From Hyaloscypha bicolor E (taxonomy: Eukaryota; Ascomycota; Leotiomycetes; Helotiales; Hyaloscyphaceae), in the NCBI RefSeq assembly GCF_002865645.1, contig NW_020194517.1, forward strand, positions 806,001-870,000: a stretch of DNA of 64,000 bases. The letters run 5' to 3'. Made by a program: the position numbers and the translations under genes. Shown piece after piece: positions 31,813 to 45,619 of the stretch. Position 1 is the stretch's first letter; each line of letters starts with the position of its first letter. Under the pieces are notes generated by a model. It made no database searches and was not told where the DNA came from. It saw nothing but the letters and a program-made list of their open reading frames with translations.

Positions 31813-32627
31813 ATGCCGAAATGCAAGTTCTATGCCCTGCGACTTGTCTAATGAATTCTGCTAACATCATCACAGTCTTCTGTAAGTTCTCCAGGCGCGA
31901 AGTTCTCGGGCTCTCCACCTTCTCAAGAGCCTCAGAACAGCTCATGCTGACCCGTAACAGGCGACTACTGCGATGTGTACCTCACACACGACTCGATGAG
32001 CGTCCGCAAAGCTCACAACAGCGGAAGGAATCACCTGCGAAATGTCGTAGACTACTACCAACGTACCGCCTGCATCCTTCCCCATCCTCGTCAACACTAA
32101 CAAACCTCCCAGAAATCGGCCACGAGAAAGCCCAGTCCGTCATCGACTCGATCACATCCTCCTATGCGGCAGAAGGTCAATCCTCATCCAACCCTATGCT
32201 CGGTCAAAACCCTGGCCTCAACCCACCTCCCCCATTCGCATTCCCAGGCGGTACGTCTTCTCCTTCTCCTCCTTTTCAGGCCCTTCTAACGCAGCTTTTA
32301 GGCGTCCCACCACCCCCCTTTGGTATGCCCGGTATGCCGCCAATCCCCGGAATGCCTCTGCCAGGCGGTCTCCCGATTCCACCACCAGGCGGCCGTGGAA
32401 TGCCAATGCCACCGTTCCCTGGCGGTCCAATGCCTCCTCTCCCCCAGGGCATGCAATTCCCACCCCCGGGCGGCCTTCCTCCGAATTTCCAGTTTCCGCC
32501 ACTGCCGGGTGGGTTCCAGCCCCCGCCTGGATTCCCGCCGCTTCCTGGTGCTCCTGGGTTTGATGCGCAGAATCAGGGGCAGCAAGGCGGTCAAGGTCAG
32601 GGGCAGGGTCAGAATGATAGACGATGA
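31813..32627 (+). CDS. YHC1: U1 snRNP-specific protein C (U1-C)
   Basis: Five exons, 31813..31822, 31876..31881, 31961..32062, 32113..32250 and 32302..32627, give 193 aa. U1-C stabilises U1 snRNA pairing with 5' splice sites. The first two exons are 10 nt and 6 nt. Joining them yields [17 protein letters not shown] and a U1-type zinc finger with Cys6, Cys9, His24 and His30. Then [18 protein letters not shown] is restored at the third junction. The C-terminal half is Pro/Gly/Met-rich, as in all U1-C proteins. Intron 1 starts with GCAAGT (a GC-AG intron); the others are GT-AG. Phase and protein identity support the microexon strongly. An unspliced plus-strand frame from 31713 was rejected because it does not code the finger. 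Confidence 0.93.
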
Positions 32628-33271
32628 ATAACAAGACGAAGTTGGAGGCGTGGTTAGGAGACCATATCAGGTTGAGCTGAGAATGGGACTCTGGCGTTCA
32701 GGAGCAACATATGGCGTTGGGTTACAAAATGTAAGATTATAACAGGCTTCACTTCAGACGAAGTCTCTCGGACTTCACATACTCGAGAATATCAAAAGAA
32801 TGCTCTTCACATACAAAAATGTGTGCTTAGATATGATACCTACTTTTGATCTTATAAAGTTCTCAGGCCAGTGGCCTAATAGGCACGGAAGCAACTTCAC
32901 ATCTCGCCCTCCACATTTAATTCTCCTAACGGTACGCATATTGGATTCCTATCCCTGATCTGATCTATGATGAAGAACCTCACTATTGCGCACAAAGAGT
33001 GGAGATAACCACGCATCCATCTTCCTTGCCATTACCATGCGTGAGAAGAGAAAAACTTGGAAATAAATTTCTTCGGGTATTCAACCATTCCTGAACAACG
33101 CCATGCTCGAAGATTTTCTCGGCCTCTAGGCGTCTGTTCGTTTCGTTCGCTCATATTTTTCCTCCTCGGCGTCAAAGATTCTTTCCATAGCATTCCATTC
33201 CATCCTGCCATTACCCAACCTAACCCTCATCTCGTCGTTTAACATTACCTTCTTATCCAGAAGAAGGCCTC
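32628..33271. other. Convergent intergenic region U1-C / SNF1
   Basis: 644 bp, both neighbours ending here. No feature recognised. Confidence 0.55.
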
Positions 33272-35846
<2,575 letters not shown>

Positions 35847-36633
35847 GGCGGGGTTGGAGGTTGCTTTTGGGTGGTGGATGGGAGGGGAGGGATTGCGAGC
35901 GACGTCGTCTGCCCCACCAAAGCCGGGTGACAAGCGAAGAGATGATCAACAGCTTGATTGATGGGTGTTGAAGGAGATTCCTCGAGAGTCAAGTGGCTGT
36001 CGCATTCATTCTTGGGTTGGTCGAGAGCACAGGTTCTTGGTGTCACTTGGTGATGTCGAGCTTTCAGATGGGCTGGCTCACAAAATGGCCTGCGAGCTCG
36101 CTGGCGCTTGTCAGGTTGGTGAGGAGGTCGCTAAAAGCTGCTCCTGCATTAGGGGTAAAAGCGTCGTACAATACGAATCGAGCCGGGATTTTGCGGAGTA
36201 TGAATCCTGAAAAGACTCTTAAACCGCCCTTATATCTTAGCTCCGGTCGGATATTTGTTAATTAGGCTTCGCGCGTGGGTGAATTACAATAGATGTTGGA
36301 AGTTGCTGTGGAAGAAGTTCATTCAGGCAGCCGCGACGGAAAAATTACTGGGCATCAGTGACTTATCTACAGCCAGCCTATCACATGCAAACTCTCGTAC
36401 ATTTGCAATCTCTCCTTCTGTAAATAAAATGCCACGGGGCTTATTTGCCATCCCGGTTTGATAGTAAAAGGCCAAGATCGGTCGTTGTGCCATGGTTTCC
36501 AAGGCGAAATTCCTCATGGTTCTCTTCCCATTCACTTTTCCTTTAAGAGTTCCAAGTCATTAAATACATTGAGCTCCGAAGTCGGTCTTTCCCCCGCTGT
36601 ACATGCCTGTTTCCCAAATATCTAGACCCATCA
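35847..36633. other. SNF1 promoter and 3' flank of next gene
   Basis: 787 bp without a gene. It probably includes a long SNF1 leader. Nothing else recognised. Confidence 0.55.
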
Positions 36634-37447
36634 TCACAGCCCCTTCTTCTCTTCCTCCTTCAGTCTCTCGACCAATTTCCCTCTCAAAAAGTCACTCAAT
36701 CCCAATCTGCGAAAGTCAGCAAACTACACTTCACCCTTTGGTTCACAAGCACTCACATTCCCTCCCTCGTAATAATCCTATAACTCCCACTAGCCTGCCA
36801 ATTCCCCTTCACTTCCCCCCCACCAGCCACAAACTCCCCCTTCCCATCAACCTCCAAGCTTCCAAAAATGTCTTCCGGCCATGCAATGCGTCCATAATCA
36901 GGAGGCGCTCTCATATCACTGACATGTAACCATCCTCCTCTCCCACCTCCTCCTGCTCCTCCTTGACTACTCGCTCCCCCAGCCCCATCACCTGCTGTAC
37001 CACCTCCTCCCCCAGAACGAGGAAGCTTCCTCTTCGGCTGCTGAGGGAAGAACATACCCCCTGAACCTAGTGCAGAGCCAGAAGTCGATGCAAAGGCTGC
37101 GGCTTGGCCTTGCACCAGGGGGTCTTCAGTTGCGTGTAGCCGCAGGACATCGTTGAGGATGGAGAGGAAATGCGGGTTTTCGGTTAAGGAGTCGGGCGTT
37201 GGTGGTATTTTGGTTGTTGTGCCTATTGAGAGATTTTGGGAAGGTGGTTCGGTGGGTAAGAGAGTGAGGATATGAGAGTTTGTTGGTTGTGATGGGTTGG
37301 GGAAGATGTACTGGACGTATTAGATGGTGACGCTTAGGGCAGGAATTGACGCACAATGTGAGGATTTGATGGGAGAGTTGAGATTGAACGGAACAATGGC
37401 CGTAGCGGCAATCTCGCTGGAGTTCTAAAGAGTGTTGTGCAAAGCAT
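36634..37447 (-). CDS. Conserved hypothetical protein, probably mitochondrial
   Basis: Three exons, 37447..37355, 37310..36757 and 36706..36634, encode 239 aa. The N-terminus MLCTTLFRTPARLPLRPLFR is rich in Arg and hydrophobics with no acids, typical of a mitochondrial presequence. The middle has a Gly/Ser-rich linker. The C-terminal third carries the block WLHVSDMRAPPDYGRIAWP followed by EDIFGSLEVDG and GSYRIITREG, then after the last intron LGLSDFLRGKLVERLKEEEK. This tail looks like a conserved fungal module, but I cannot name it. All three junctions close in frame (donors GTGCGT and GTGAGT). No catalytic residue pattern is evident. A respiratory or mitoribosome-associated role is only a guess from targeting. 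A CACGTG box lies 265 bp upstream. Confidence 0.78.
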
Positions 37448-37898
37448 TATGAACTGTTGATTCAGTCGTGGTGAAGCTCCGCGAACGAAACTCAAATTAT
37501 TCTGAGCTCGGACATTGATGGAATGACGTGCAGTATTTACAGGGGCGGGGCTGCACGAGCGCTCAAGGCTGACAACATTTGGCAAGGCTAGCCTCCCCGG
37601 AAATTGTTCGGAGACTGTGTTGTTCTTGTATATTTGTGTTCCTGGTTAGTGTCAAACCCGTCATGATCTCGGGCAAGTATTTGGTTGCCAATCGAGGTGA
37701 ACAACATAGAGCACGTGACGGGGTATTTCAATTGGTATCGATTGTCCTAGCCCATGCAATTTACAAGGCAACTCTCGAAAGTTGGGTGACTGAGAAAGGA
37801 AATCATCGCTATCATAAAGCATCAATCTCCGAACCATTGAATCACGCCATTAAGTCTTGTGTTGTACACCGCAACCGTCCCCGTTTATCAACGCCGAT
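37448..37898. other. Intergenic region with CACGTG element
   Basis: 451 bp upstream of the mitochondrial hypothetical gene and downstream of glutamine synthetase. The CACGTG is at 37712-37717. Nothing else is recognised. Confidence 0.55.
37712..37717. promoter_or_regulatory. CACGTG element upstream of mitochondrial hypothetical gene
   Basis: CACGTGAC, i.e. GTCACGTG on the minus strand, 265 bp upstream of the ATG. Same class as the other candidate CBF1-type sites. Confidence 0.35.
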
Positions 37899-39311
37899 CT
37901 ATTTCTTCAGAGAGGTCTCCTCCAGGCCACCATAGATCTGCAACATATTAGTACAATGCGAATCAAAGGGTAGCAGAACGCTTACAGTCTCCATCATAAT
38001 ACCAGTGATTTGGTATGGGTCAGCATTTGAAGCTGGTCGTCTGTCCTCGAAGTAACCATAACCCTTGTGTCCGCACTCTCTCGGGATACGGATGGATGCA
38101 CCACGGTTGGCTACACCATAAGTGAAGGCATCGATGTTACCAGTCTCGTGTCTGCCAGTAAGACGCAGGGTGTTGTCCTCTCCGTAGACTGCAATGTGCT
38201 CCTTGTGGCGGCCCTCGAGCTTCTTGATAGCAGCCTCGATGTGCTTCATGCCTCCCTCGACTCGCATCTCCTTGGAAGAGAAGTTGCTGTGAAGGCCAGC
38301 TCCATTCCAGTCACCTGGAATTGGCTTGGGGTGGAAAGAGATCTTGGCACCGAACTCCTCGGCAATGCGGTGGAGAAGGAAACGGGCAAGCCAAAGGTGG
38401 TCACCCACTAAGCAGGTGACTTTAGCTAGATATTCGAAATTTTCAAAAAGGGGATAGACTTACACTCAATACCCTCACAAGGACCGACTTGGAACTCCCA
38501 TTGAGCAGGCATAACCTCGGCATTGGTACCGGAGATCTTTACACCAGCGAATAAGCAAGCCTTGTAGTGAGCCTCGACAATGTCCCTGCAGTAGACCTTG
38601 CCAGTGCCAACACCACAGTAGTATGGGCCTTGTGGACCCGGGTACCCACCAACTGGCCAGCCATAGGGCTTGTCGAGGGTGTCAAGGAGGGTGTACTCTT
38701 GCTCAAGACCGAACCATGGCTCGTGGCTCTTGTGGGCCTCCATGAGCTTAGCACACTCATGGCGGTAGTTGAACTTGTTCGGGGTTCCATCAGGATCCCA
38801 GCACTCGGTAATGACCAAGATGTTGGGAGCGCCACGGAACGGGTCGGGGAAGATGGCCACAGGCCGGAGGTAGACGTCCGAGTTGTCGCCTGGAGCCTGG
38901 CCAGTAGAGCTGCCATCGAAATTCCACTCAGGAAGGTCCTCAATCTTGAAGTTACCATCCTTTGGGACCTTGGTGAGAGTCTGGAAATTTCCTGGATCAG
39001 TATGTTGTTCTCAAGTCCCGGCCCGCGTCGGCTCGCGGGAGTGGGAGCGAGAGTGGGAGTGGGCTCACCTTTGACTTGGAACGAACGCCACCGGTGGAGT
39101 CGATCCAGATGTACCTTTTGAACGATGAGTTGCGATTCACAGAGAAAACGATGCTGCGATACTTACTCGGCCATAGCACTGCCCTTCTGGTCGAGGGCCA
39201 TGTACTTCAACAGCTGCAGCAGGGTTAGCACGGTGCGGCGCAACGGGGACATCTCCGAGCTCGGCAGTAACTCACGTTGGCAGTGTACGAGATGGTGGTT
39301 GTCGTCGCCAT
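37899..39311 (-). CDS. GLN1: Glutamine synthetase
   Basis: Six exons, 39311..39276, 39213..39167, 39114..39069, 38980..38464, 38407..37986 and 37937..37899, encode about 368 aa. The enzyme makes glutamine from glutamate, ammonium and ATP and is a cytosolic homo-oligomer of the eukaryotic type (GSII). Visible landmarks are [35 protein letters not shown] (glycine/serine ATP loop), [61 protein letters not shown], and [20 protein letters not shown] near the end. The fourth junction gives Leu where many fungi have Met in GIEMGDH. The first three exons are 36-47 nt. A GATAAG (39451-39456) about 140 bp upstream is a single candidate AreA/NIT2 site. Confidence 0.95.
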
Positions 39312-42300
39312 GATTGCGGTGTTGGGGGGGTTGCAATTGAGAGGATTGTTTGTGGGTACGTGTATGATCAGCTTCAACAGACAGAGTCGTGTTGTTGTGC
39401 GGAAGAGAAGTTTGGAGGGGAGGGAAGGCGAGGAGGAAGTTCTATTTAACGATAAGGGAGCGCCCAAGTTTTTACCCGGCACCGGACAGGGGTCGGTCGT
39501 TGGTTCCTGCCCCTGCCCCAGCTGGCAGCGTGGGACACGATACAAGCACTACAAACCGAAACCATGAATTATTGAGCGAGTAAGGTCAGTCCCCCCCAAA
39601 CACAGCGAGGCACATATTTTGCAAAGCTTTTCATGGCATCACTTGCTTCTTCCTTCTTTGTCTGCGGAGTGCCGACAAGTAGTAACCCCAGCGTGGTCAA
39701 ATTTTCGCGTGCACACGACACCTCGCTGTCCAGCTTTGCGGGAATTTCACTCTTTGAGCCTTTTTGTTGAAGGGCTTTTCTCGCTCGCGGACTTTTCAGC
39801 CACACACCTTCGGATGCGCCCCCGACCTCCACTCCACTCCACTCCCATACCATACCAGACAGCTACTCCATACACAGCCAGAGAGCCAGACAGCCAGACA
39901 TGTGGAGAAAGAGGAATGCAGCCCAGGTTGGATCTGAATCTGCAGTGACTTCGAATTTTCACCATCTGCCTTCGTCATGCAGGCCATTCCCGCAGCGAGC
40001 AGCAAGCAGCAAGCCGTTGCTGCCGCCGCGAAACTGGAGATCGTCACGAAGCTGCTGCTGGTATGTCATGGCATTTGCCTGCGCTTCTTCATCTCCCGTT
40101 GCAGTGCTCCGTGACAGTCGCAGCACCCTCGCTCACCTCTCGACCAGCGCGTTCAAGATGGTCCAGTGCGGAGGCTTGGGGATATCTTACTTTGGATACC
40201 ACTGACCAGCCCCTCCAGGTTACACAGCGTCAGCGTCAGCGACAGCAGGGTCCTGCAAAACCCGGAATCCATACACCGCAGCTTCACTGCTTCAGTTCCG
40301 GGAATAGCTCTCTCTGCTGCTCGCTTCCCCCCCACAGGCACAGAGATGTCAGAGAACGCCTCCCGCCAGCAGCACAGATTTCGTTTCGTAACTTTCCAGC
40401 GGTCCCACCCACCGCCAGGGGGTTTTCTGTGCCTCCCACGCATGATCGCATCACATTCTCGGCGCCCCCATACTCGTTCATTGTTCTCGTCCTTTGTTGA
40501 GGATGTCATTTGCATTCATCATCCCCAGGTCAAAACGCTTTATTCTTACAAATGGAAATTTTCTTACGGGACAAAGGAGTCCAGAACTCGGTCCGCCTGG
40601 GGACGACAGGGAGAGCTCGACGGATCCGTACCCCGCCGATGGTCTCGGCGTTCAGCCACTGCGATAAGGAATTCTGGGATTGTGATTCGTGCATTGGGAG
40701 CCGGACCAGTGGGGTGAGTAAAAGCGGTCGAGTAAATGCGCCGGGCGGTGCCGCCGTGCTGGGACTGCCCTGCCCCAATGAGGTGGGCGGAACGAGATTC
40801 GATATCACGTGCTCTCCAATCAGGATGTTTTCGTCCCGAAAGCTCGTGGCCGTATTTCTATACTGTACGACTTGGTGTTGTTCGGATTGGCTTTGTTTCC
40901 GACAGAGCCTGGAAACTGGCTTGCCAAGTTCCCCAGCCCCAATCTCACCAGATCTCACCAGAGTCTGACACAGTCACCTGAGATCTTAGTCAGATCCAAA
41001 AATCTGTCGTCGTTTTCTCGTACGTAAAATACAGCAAACCATTCTTACATTTCTGGTTCGTGTTTTACATGCATTTGGATGCCAGCTCCTCCGCTCCCTT
41101 GCGATACTCTAGTCGAGGATCAAGTGGTGTATGGATGAAAACGGATGGTCGGGAAATCCTCACGCTGCCGCGGAAACAATCTTCACTCTCTCTCAGAAAC
41201 AAGGAGATAAATGATCGTATTCGGTCCGAAAGCCGGTACATTTCTGTCTCTGGACTCCTTCCTGTGAATGAAAAGCCATATTTGCACTACACAACTTCTT
41301 TTGATTCCTGAACAATGCATCGGCGTTTGCAGGGCATATGGGAGTTTATCCAACGTCTCACAACTTCTCGGATAATTAGAGACTGTGGCACAGGAGTGGG
41401 TATTTCGTGTGACGCAATTTTGTTCCATTTCGTATTCAATGTCCCAGAAGTTTCTTGGACAGAGATTACCGAAGCGGCTCGCCTCGTTATCATTAACCAT
41501 AAACTTAATACAGAATCTCATACAAGGATAAACAAACAATTTACGTCCACAGCCGGTAGGACAGAGCCGCCAACGACTCCCCTCTTGACAGTACAACCGC
41601 TTGTTCAGCATGTCTCGCATTTAGAAAGGACACCCATTTGACAGAAGAGGAGTCGATGTTCGGGTGCATTTTTGGAGGTTGGCCTCCAGCTGATGCAATT
41701 GAAGGAAACGCATTCATAGCTGGGTTTCTGGCCACACTGCAAACTCATGAGCGACGATTCGTACATTGGCCCGAAAAACTGTTTATTAGATGGACTAGAC
41801 AAGAAGGTGCTTGTAGTATGTTGAACTTGTGCCCACCAAATTGCTCCTTGGTCAGAGGAACGGCAAGCCGTAATGCGGTATTCCTCACCAGGCAGCTGAT
41901 TAGGTGGCTCCACTGGAATCAAATCCCAAGTAGGAAAGCCAGGGGCAGTCAGTCCTATCTCGAAGTGAACAGATGGACAATGGAAATGTTTTTGTAACTT
42001 ACAAGCATGAGTTCAATCCCTGTAAGGCACCATCTCATACGATCCGGTTGAGAGCTGTGTTGGCGGTAGACCGTTGAGAATCTGATCTGGGAGATTGAAT
42101 TCGGCTTGGGCAGCAAGACAGTATGGGTAGTGCAGCAATTCTCGAGGGGACCGCCGTTCTTCATTTGCAAGGGAGCCTGTGGGAGTCAGTTTCGATTATT
42201 ATTAGGATATGATTGGAGGGAGTGATTCGGGCCGTCGCTTTAAGAACTCTTATCTTATCAAATACGAAGTCCGCATGTTGGCGATACTTGTAAGTTTTAC

Positions 42301-43696
42301 TCCTCTCAGAATCCACACCTGAAAAAGTTCCATCTGGTTCCATGAATGGCCAGGTAGGAGCAATGAGGCCAATTGACAGCGTTGAGGTTGACCATTGGAA
42401 AGAGCTCAACATACTATCTGGAATCCCAGGAATAAGGCCGTCTGGGTTGGACGAAAATTCTCTTCCTCCTGTTCGACCGGAAGACTCTGTAATCCGGACC
42501 CGCGGTAGAAGGTCGGGTAGCTTGGATATTATCCGGGACCCAGGAACTCGAGTCCATGTCAATTAGGAACGCCGCCACTGCTTGTCACTGATTCGGAGGA
42601 TATTCAGACTTGCCTGTTAGGAGAGCTGTAGACTCAAACTCTCCGCGCCTCGCTTTCTTTGCTTCCTTAGTTTTCTTGATTCGCTGAGAAAGTGGTTATA
42701 CTCCTCGGCGAGAGATTGGCACTGCTCCAGGTACAACTTCCCATCTACCACTTCTATGGCCCATTTGGGATCCATCTCTTCTCCATCCATATCCCTGCAC
42801 CCTTGTATTTCCGCCTTGTTTTCTAGGTGGACGAGCGGTCCTTGATAAAGTAAATAGATGCTGTTTGCTTATTGGTGTCCGGCCCTGGGGACTCTTCAAT
42901 GCCTGTAGATTCTTCAGAACTTGTCGAGTCATCAGAGTCATCAGAGCTAATGGCCGGAAATATAGACAGTGGTGAGGGATAGGTTGGCAGCGAAGGAACT
43001 GGTCCACGAGCTGTTTGCTGGAGGAGAGACAGATGGGGTTCAAGATAACGTCAATGGAATAGTTGATTTTGATGATGCTGTGGGAGGACACGTGAGGGCG
43101 TCAAGAGAAGGTTGTGGAGGTGAACTGCCCAAGATGGAAGATAAATTCGATGAAATGGAATTGCCATCCAGGCAGATTGAGCGTGAACGGGCCCATATGC
43201 TCGAGGTAATAAAAGAGTGTGGGAATACAAAGACGGTGGGTGAAGTAAGGTAGTTGGAAGCTTTGTGGGAACTGGTAGCCACTCCCATAAACAAAAGCAG
43301 AAGCTACCTTGGGCAATGAATCAAGATGAATTGCAAGATACCCTACGCATTGAAATGGAGATATGGTTCGATGGAGTTCATGGCACAAATCATACAGCAG
43401 GAGACCGGACAGGGTTTGGGTCTTAGCCTTGGGGAATACAAACGGACAGATTTTGACTCCTAGGCGTTGCGAGATATCAACCACTCCAAAATACAATGGA
43501 TATTGAAAGCCTCCTGGATCCCATTCTTTTGAATTGGAGTGAAATTGCTCTTATTCCGGGTGCTGCCGGAAAGCACGAAAGCGCGAGAAACTCTTCTTCC
43601 TTACCCATCAACTACCCTTGTCATGTTCTCTGATCTCACCTTTCCCGAGAGTTCCGATCTTTCGTTGCCTAATTATGACTATTATATAGGAAAGGT
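39312..43696. other. 4.4-kb gene-poor interval with decayed coding scraps
   Basis: No intact gene between glutamine synthetase and the MFS transporter. The first kilobase is probably the GS promoter, Pro/Arg-coding by composition. Plus-strand frames such as 40166-40717 (183 codons) have no domain. The minus strand at about 41.6-42.6 kb shows separate stretches that read like protein (listed separately). The remainder is unremarkable. Confidence 0.5.
41605..42562 (-). pseudogene. Possible decayed multi-exon gene of unknown family
   Basis: Three minus-strand stretches have natural-looking amino-acid texture but cannot be joined into one frame. They are YRQHADFVFDKIRVLKATAR (about 42.2-42.3 kb), RELLHYPYCLAAQAEFNLP extending to a stop after EMVPYRD (42.0-42.15 kb), and FPTWDLIPVEPPNQLPGEE through CRSSDQGAIWWAQVQ (41.75-41.95 kb). 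Possible donor GTAAGT (41998-42003, minus strand) and acceptor-like sites lie between them. Stops and missing joins suggest a relic. The LLxYxY..A.AE(F/Y)NLP segment recurs at 51.5 kb. Function unknown. Confidence 0.3.
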
Positions 43697-45619
43697 TTAC
43701 TTCTCGCCAATTTCCTCATCGTGGTGACGATGGAGCGTTACGATCACCTTGTCCGTCATGCGATCATCGACATTAGGAGTAAGGAGAGCACACAAGACGC
43801 AAATACCGCTGAAAGCGATCGTTGAATAGAAAACAGTCTGGTAGGCATGGGAGCTTGCAAGCTTGTAGGCCGCGATTCCAGTTGCCTCGATGGAAGCAGT
43901 CAGTCCGTCAACTTTGGCGAACGCAGCGGGGGTTCCGACAGCGACTGCTGCCAGGAATGACGGGACAGATGAGGCGGGTAGGCCTGCCGCGATGAGTTTC
44001 GGTGGGACTTCGTGGGGGATCGTCTGTTGTAAGCGATTGGTGAGAATCACGGTGTAGATGACTTGTGCGACCGTCGACACAGCAGTACGCATTGAGCCCG
44101 CGACCCCAACGGCAGTCCCAATCTCGGACTGGTCTTTGATCGCGATGCCGGTAATAGTAAGGCCAATGGAATCCATAAAGCCCACAGATACGGTTCCGAG
44201 GAAGAGACACGCAATAACGGTCTTTTGGTTGAATGGAGTTGCGCATGCACAGGCTGGAAAAGGTCCGTTAGATGGACATCTCTGCTTGCAAGGGAAATAC
44301 GGAAGGCTTGCCTCCAAGGAATATTCCCATACTTATTGCTCCCAGCACTATTTGCCTTCGTTGTTTGCCAAGGTATCGACAAAGACTACCACCAAGTAGC
44401 TGGCCAGCGTTTATGCCACATCCAGTGACGCAACAAAGCAAGCTTCCATACGTCAAATCGCTCGTATAGAGCGAGAATACCATTGTTGGCCAGACGATAG
44501 CAAAGGCGTAATAGACACTGGCCCCAAGAGAAACCACCATCATAGTTGCCACCCATGGGACGTTTTTAAAGAGGTGCATAGGGACGAGCGGTTCATTAAG
44601 AGGCATAAAAGCCTCGTAAAGAACGAAGGCGACTAGAGCAAGAAATCCAACTACAATAGTTGCAATAACGTGCGCAGACTTCCATGGGTAATAAGATCCT
44701 CCCCAAGATATACCCATAAGGAAGACCAAAAGACCACCCACTAAGAGTATCAGGCCAATAAAGTCGAAGTCTATGAAAACTTGTCGCTTGGTCTTCTTGT
44801 GTTTGTACTTATCATCAAACGTAGGAGGGAAGTAGCTATTATCCCTTAGAAGTTAAATTGAACAGAGCGGTTTTGGGGCTTACCAGAAAAACCAGCATAG
44901 CGTAGATGCGGCATTGATGCCAATCATTAGGTAATAACAGGAGCGCCATGTATGTTTTGTATGTTGCACAAAGGCGTACGCAATTGCGGGCCCGAATCCT
45001 ACTACAGCTGTCACCCAAAGATACAAATATACCTGGCTAATGAATCGATGCTTGAAAGGTATAATTTCTCCGACCACAAACGTGTACGAGAGTTGAGGAG
45101 CCGCTGCGAATCCGACCAAAACGGACCCGCCGATCAAGATAGGAACTGTTGTCGCAAGTGCACTAACAATACAGCCAATAAGAGCGAGAGCAGATCCCAA
45201 TATAAAGAACCATCGGCGTCCAAAGAGATCGGACAGACGCCCGACGAGAACTTGTCCAATTGAGAGCGTGAGCGTGTAGACTAGCGCAATCCAGAGGTAA
45301 TTGGGATCGGGACCAATATCGTCGTTGATGACACCAAGGAGAGGTGCAACGAGAGAAAATGTGCCACCGCCCTGTATGCAAATTTAGCCCCGTTTGTTGT
45401 ATTCTAGAGAGGGGGCGTACTTACTCCAGTGAAAGCAAGGCCAACCGCCAGCATTGTTCCTAGGAAGGAAGGGCTGCGGAAGTAGCCTTTGGGTAAATCG
45501 TGGGCATCGATGTCGAAAGCAGCTTCAGCTCCGACCTGCTGGACCATGGGGGAGTGACCTTCTTTCTCATGCTCTGTGGGGGTCACGGCATGTTCGCCGT
45601 CGCTGGTTGAATGTGCCAT
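43697..45619 (-). CDS. MFS transporter, TRI12/siderophore-drug efflux type
   Basis: Four exons, 45619..45425, 45371..44884, 44835..44312 and 44253..43697, encode 587 aa. A long polar N-terminus precedes about 14 hydrophobic helices, the layout of the fungal TRI12 (trichothecene efflux) and siderophore-transporter branch. The loop LVGRLSDLFGRRWFFILGS between helices 2 and 3 is the classic MFS signature. The family pattern continues with GEIIPFKHRFISQVYLYL, WRSCYYLMIGINAAS, YYPWKSAHVIATIVVGFLAL and FSLYTSDLTYGSLLCCVTG. Intron 3 has a GC donor (GCAAGC), required by phase to join LG-ACACATPF. It likely exports a small molecule. It lies 1.6 kb from a divergently transcribed bZIP gene, suggesting a linked function, but no substrate can be read from the sequence. 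Confidence 0.9.

Noticed and set aside
31713..32627. 304-codon unspliced frame over U1-C
   Set aside because: Reads through introns; only the spliced version produces the U1-type zinc finger.
38567..39121. 184-codon plus-strand frame
   Set aside because: Exactly antisense to the conserved exons of glutamine synthetase; its openness reflects the biased codons of that gene.
40166..40717. 183-codon plus-strand frame in the gene-poor interval
   Set aside because: Composition-driven Arg/Ser/Pro text, no domain, no splice partners, overlapping frames of similar length on both strands.
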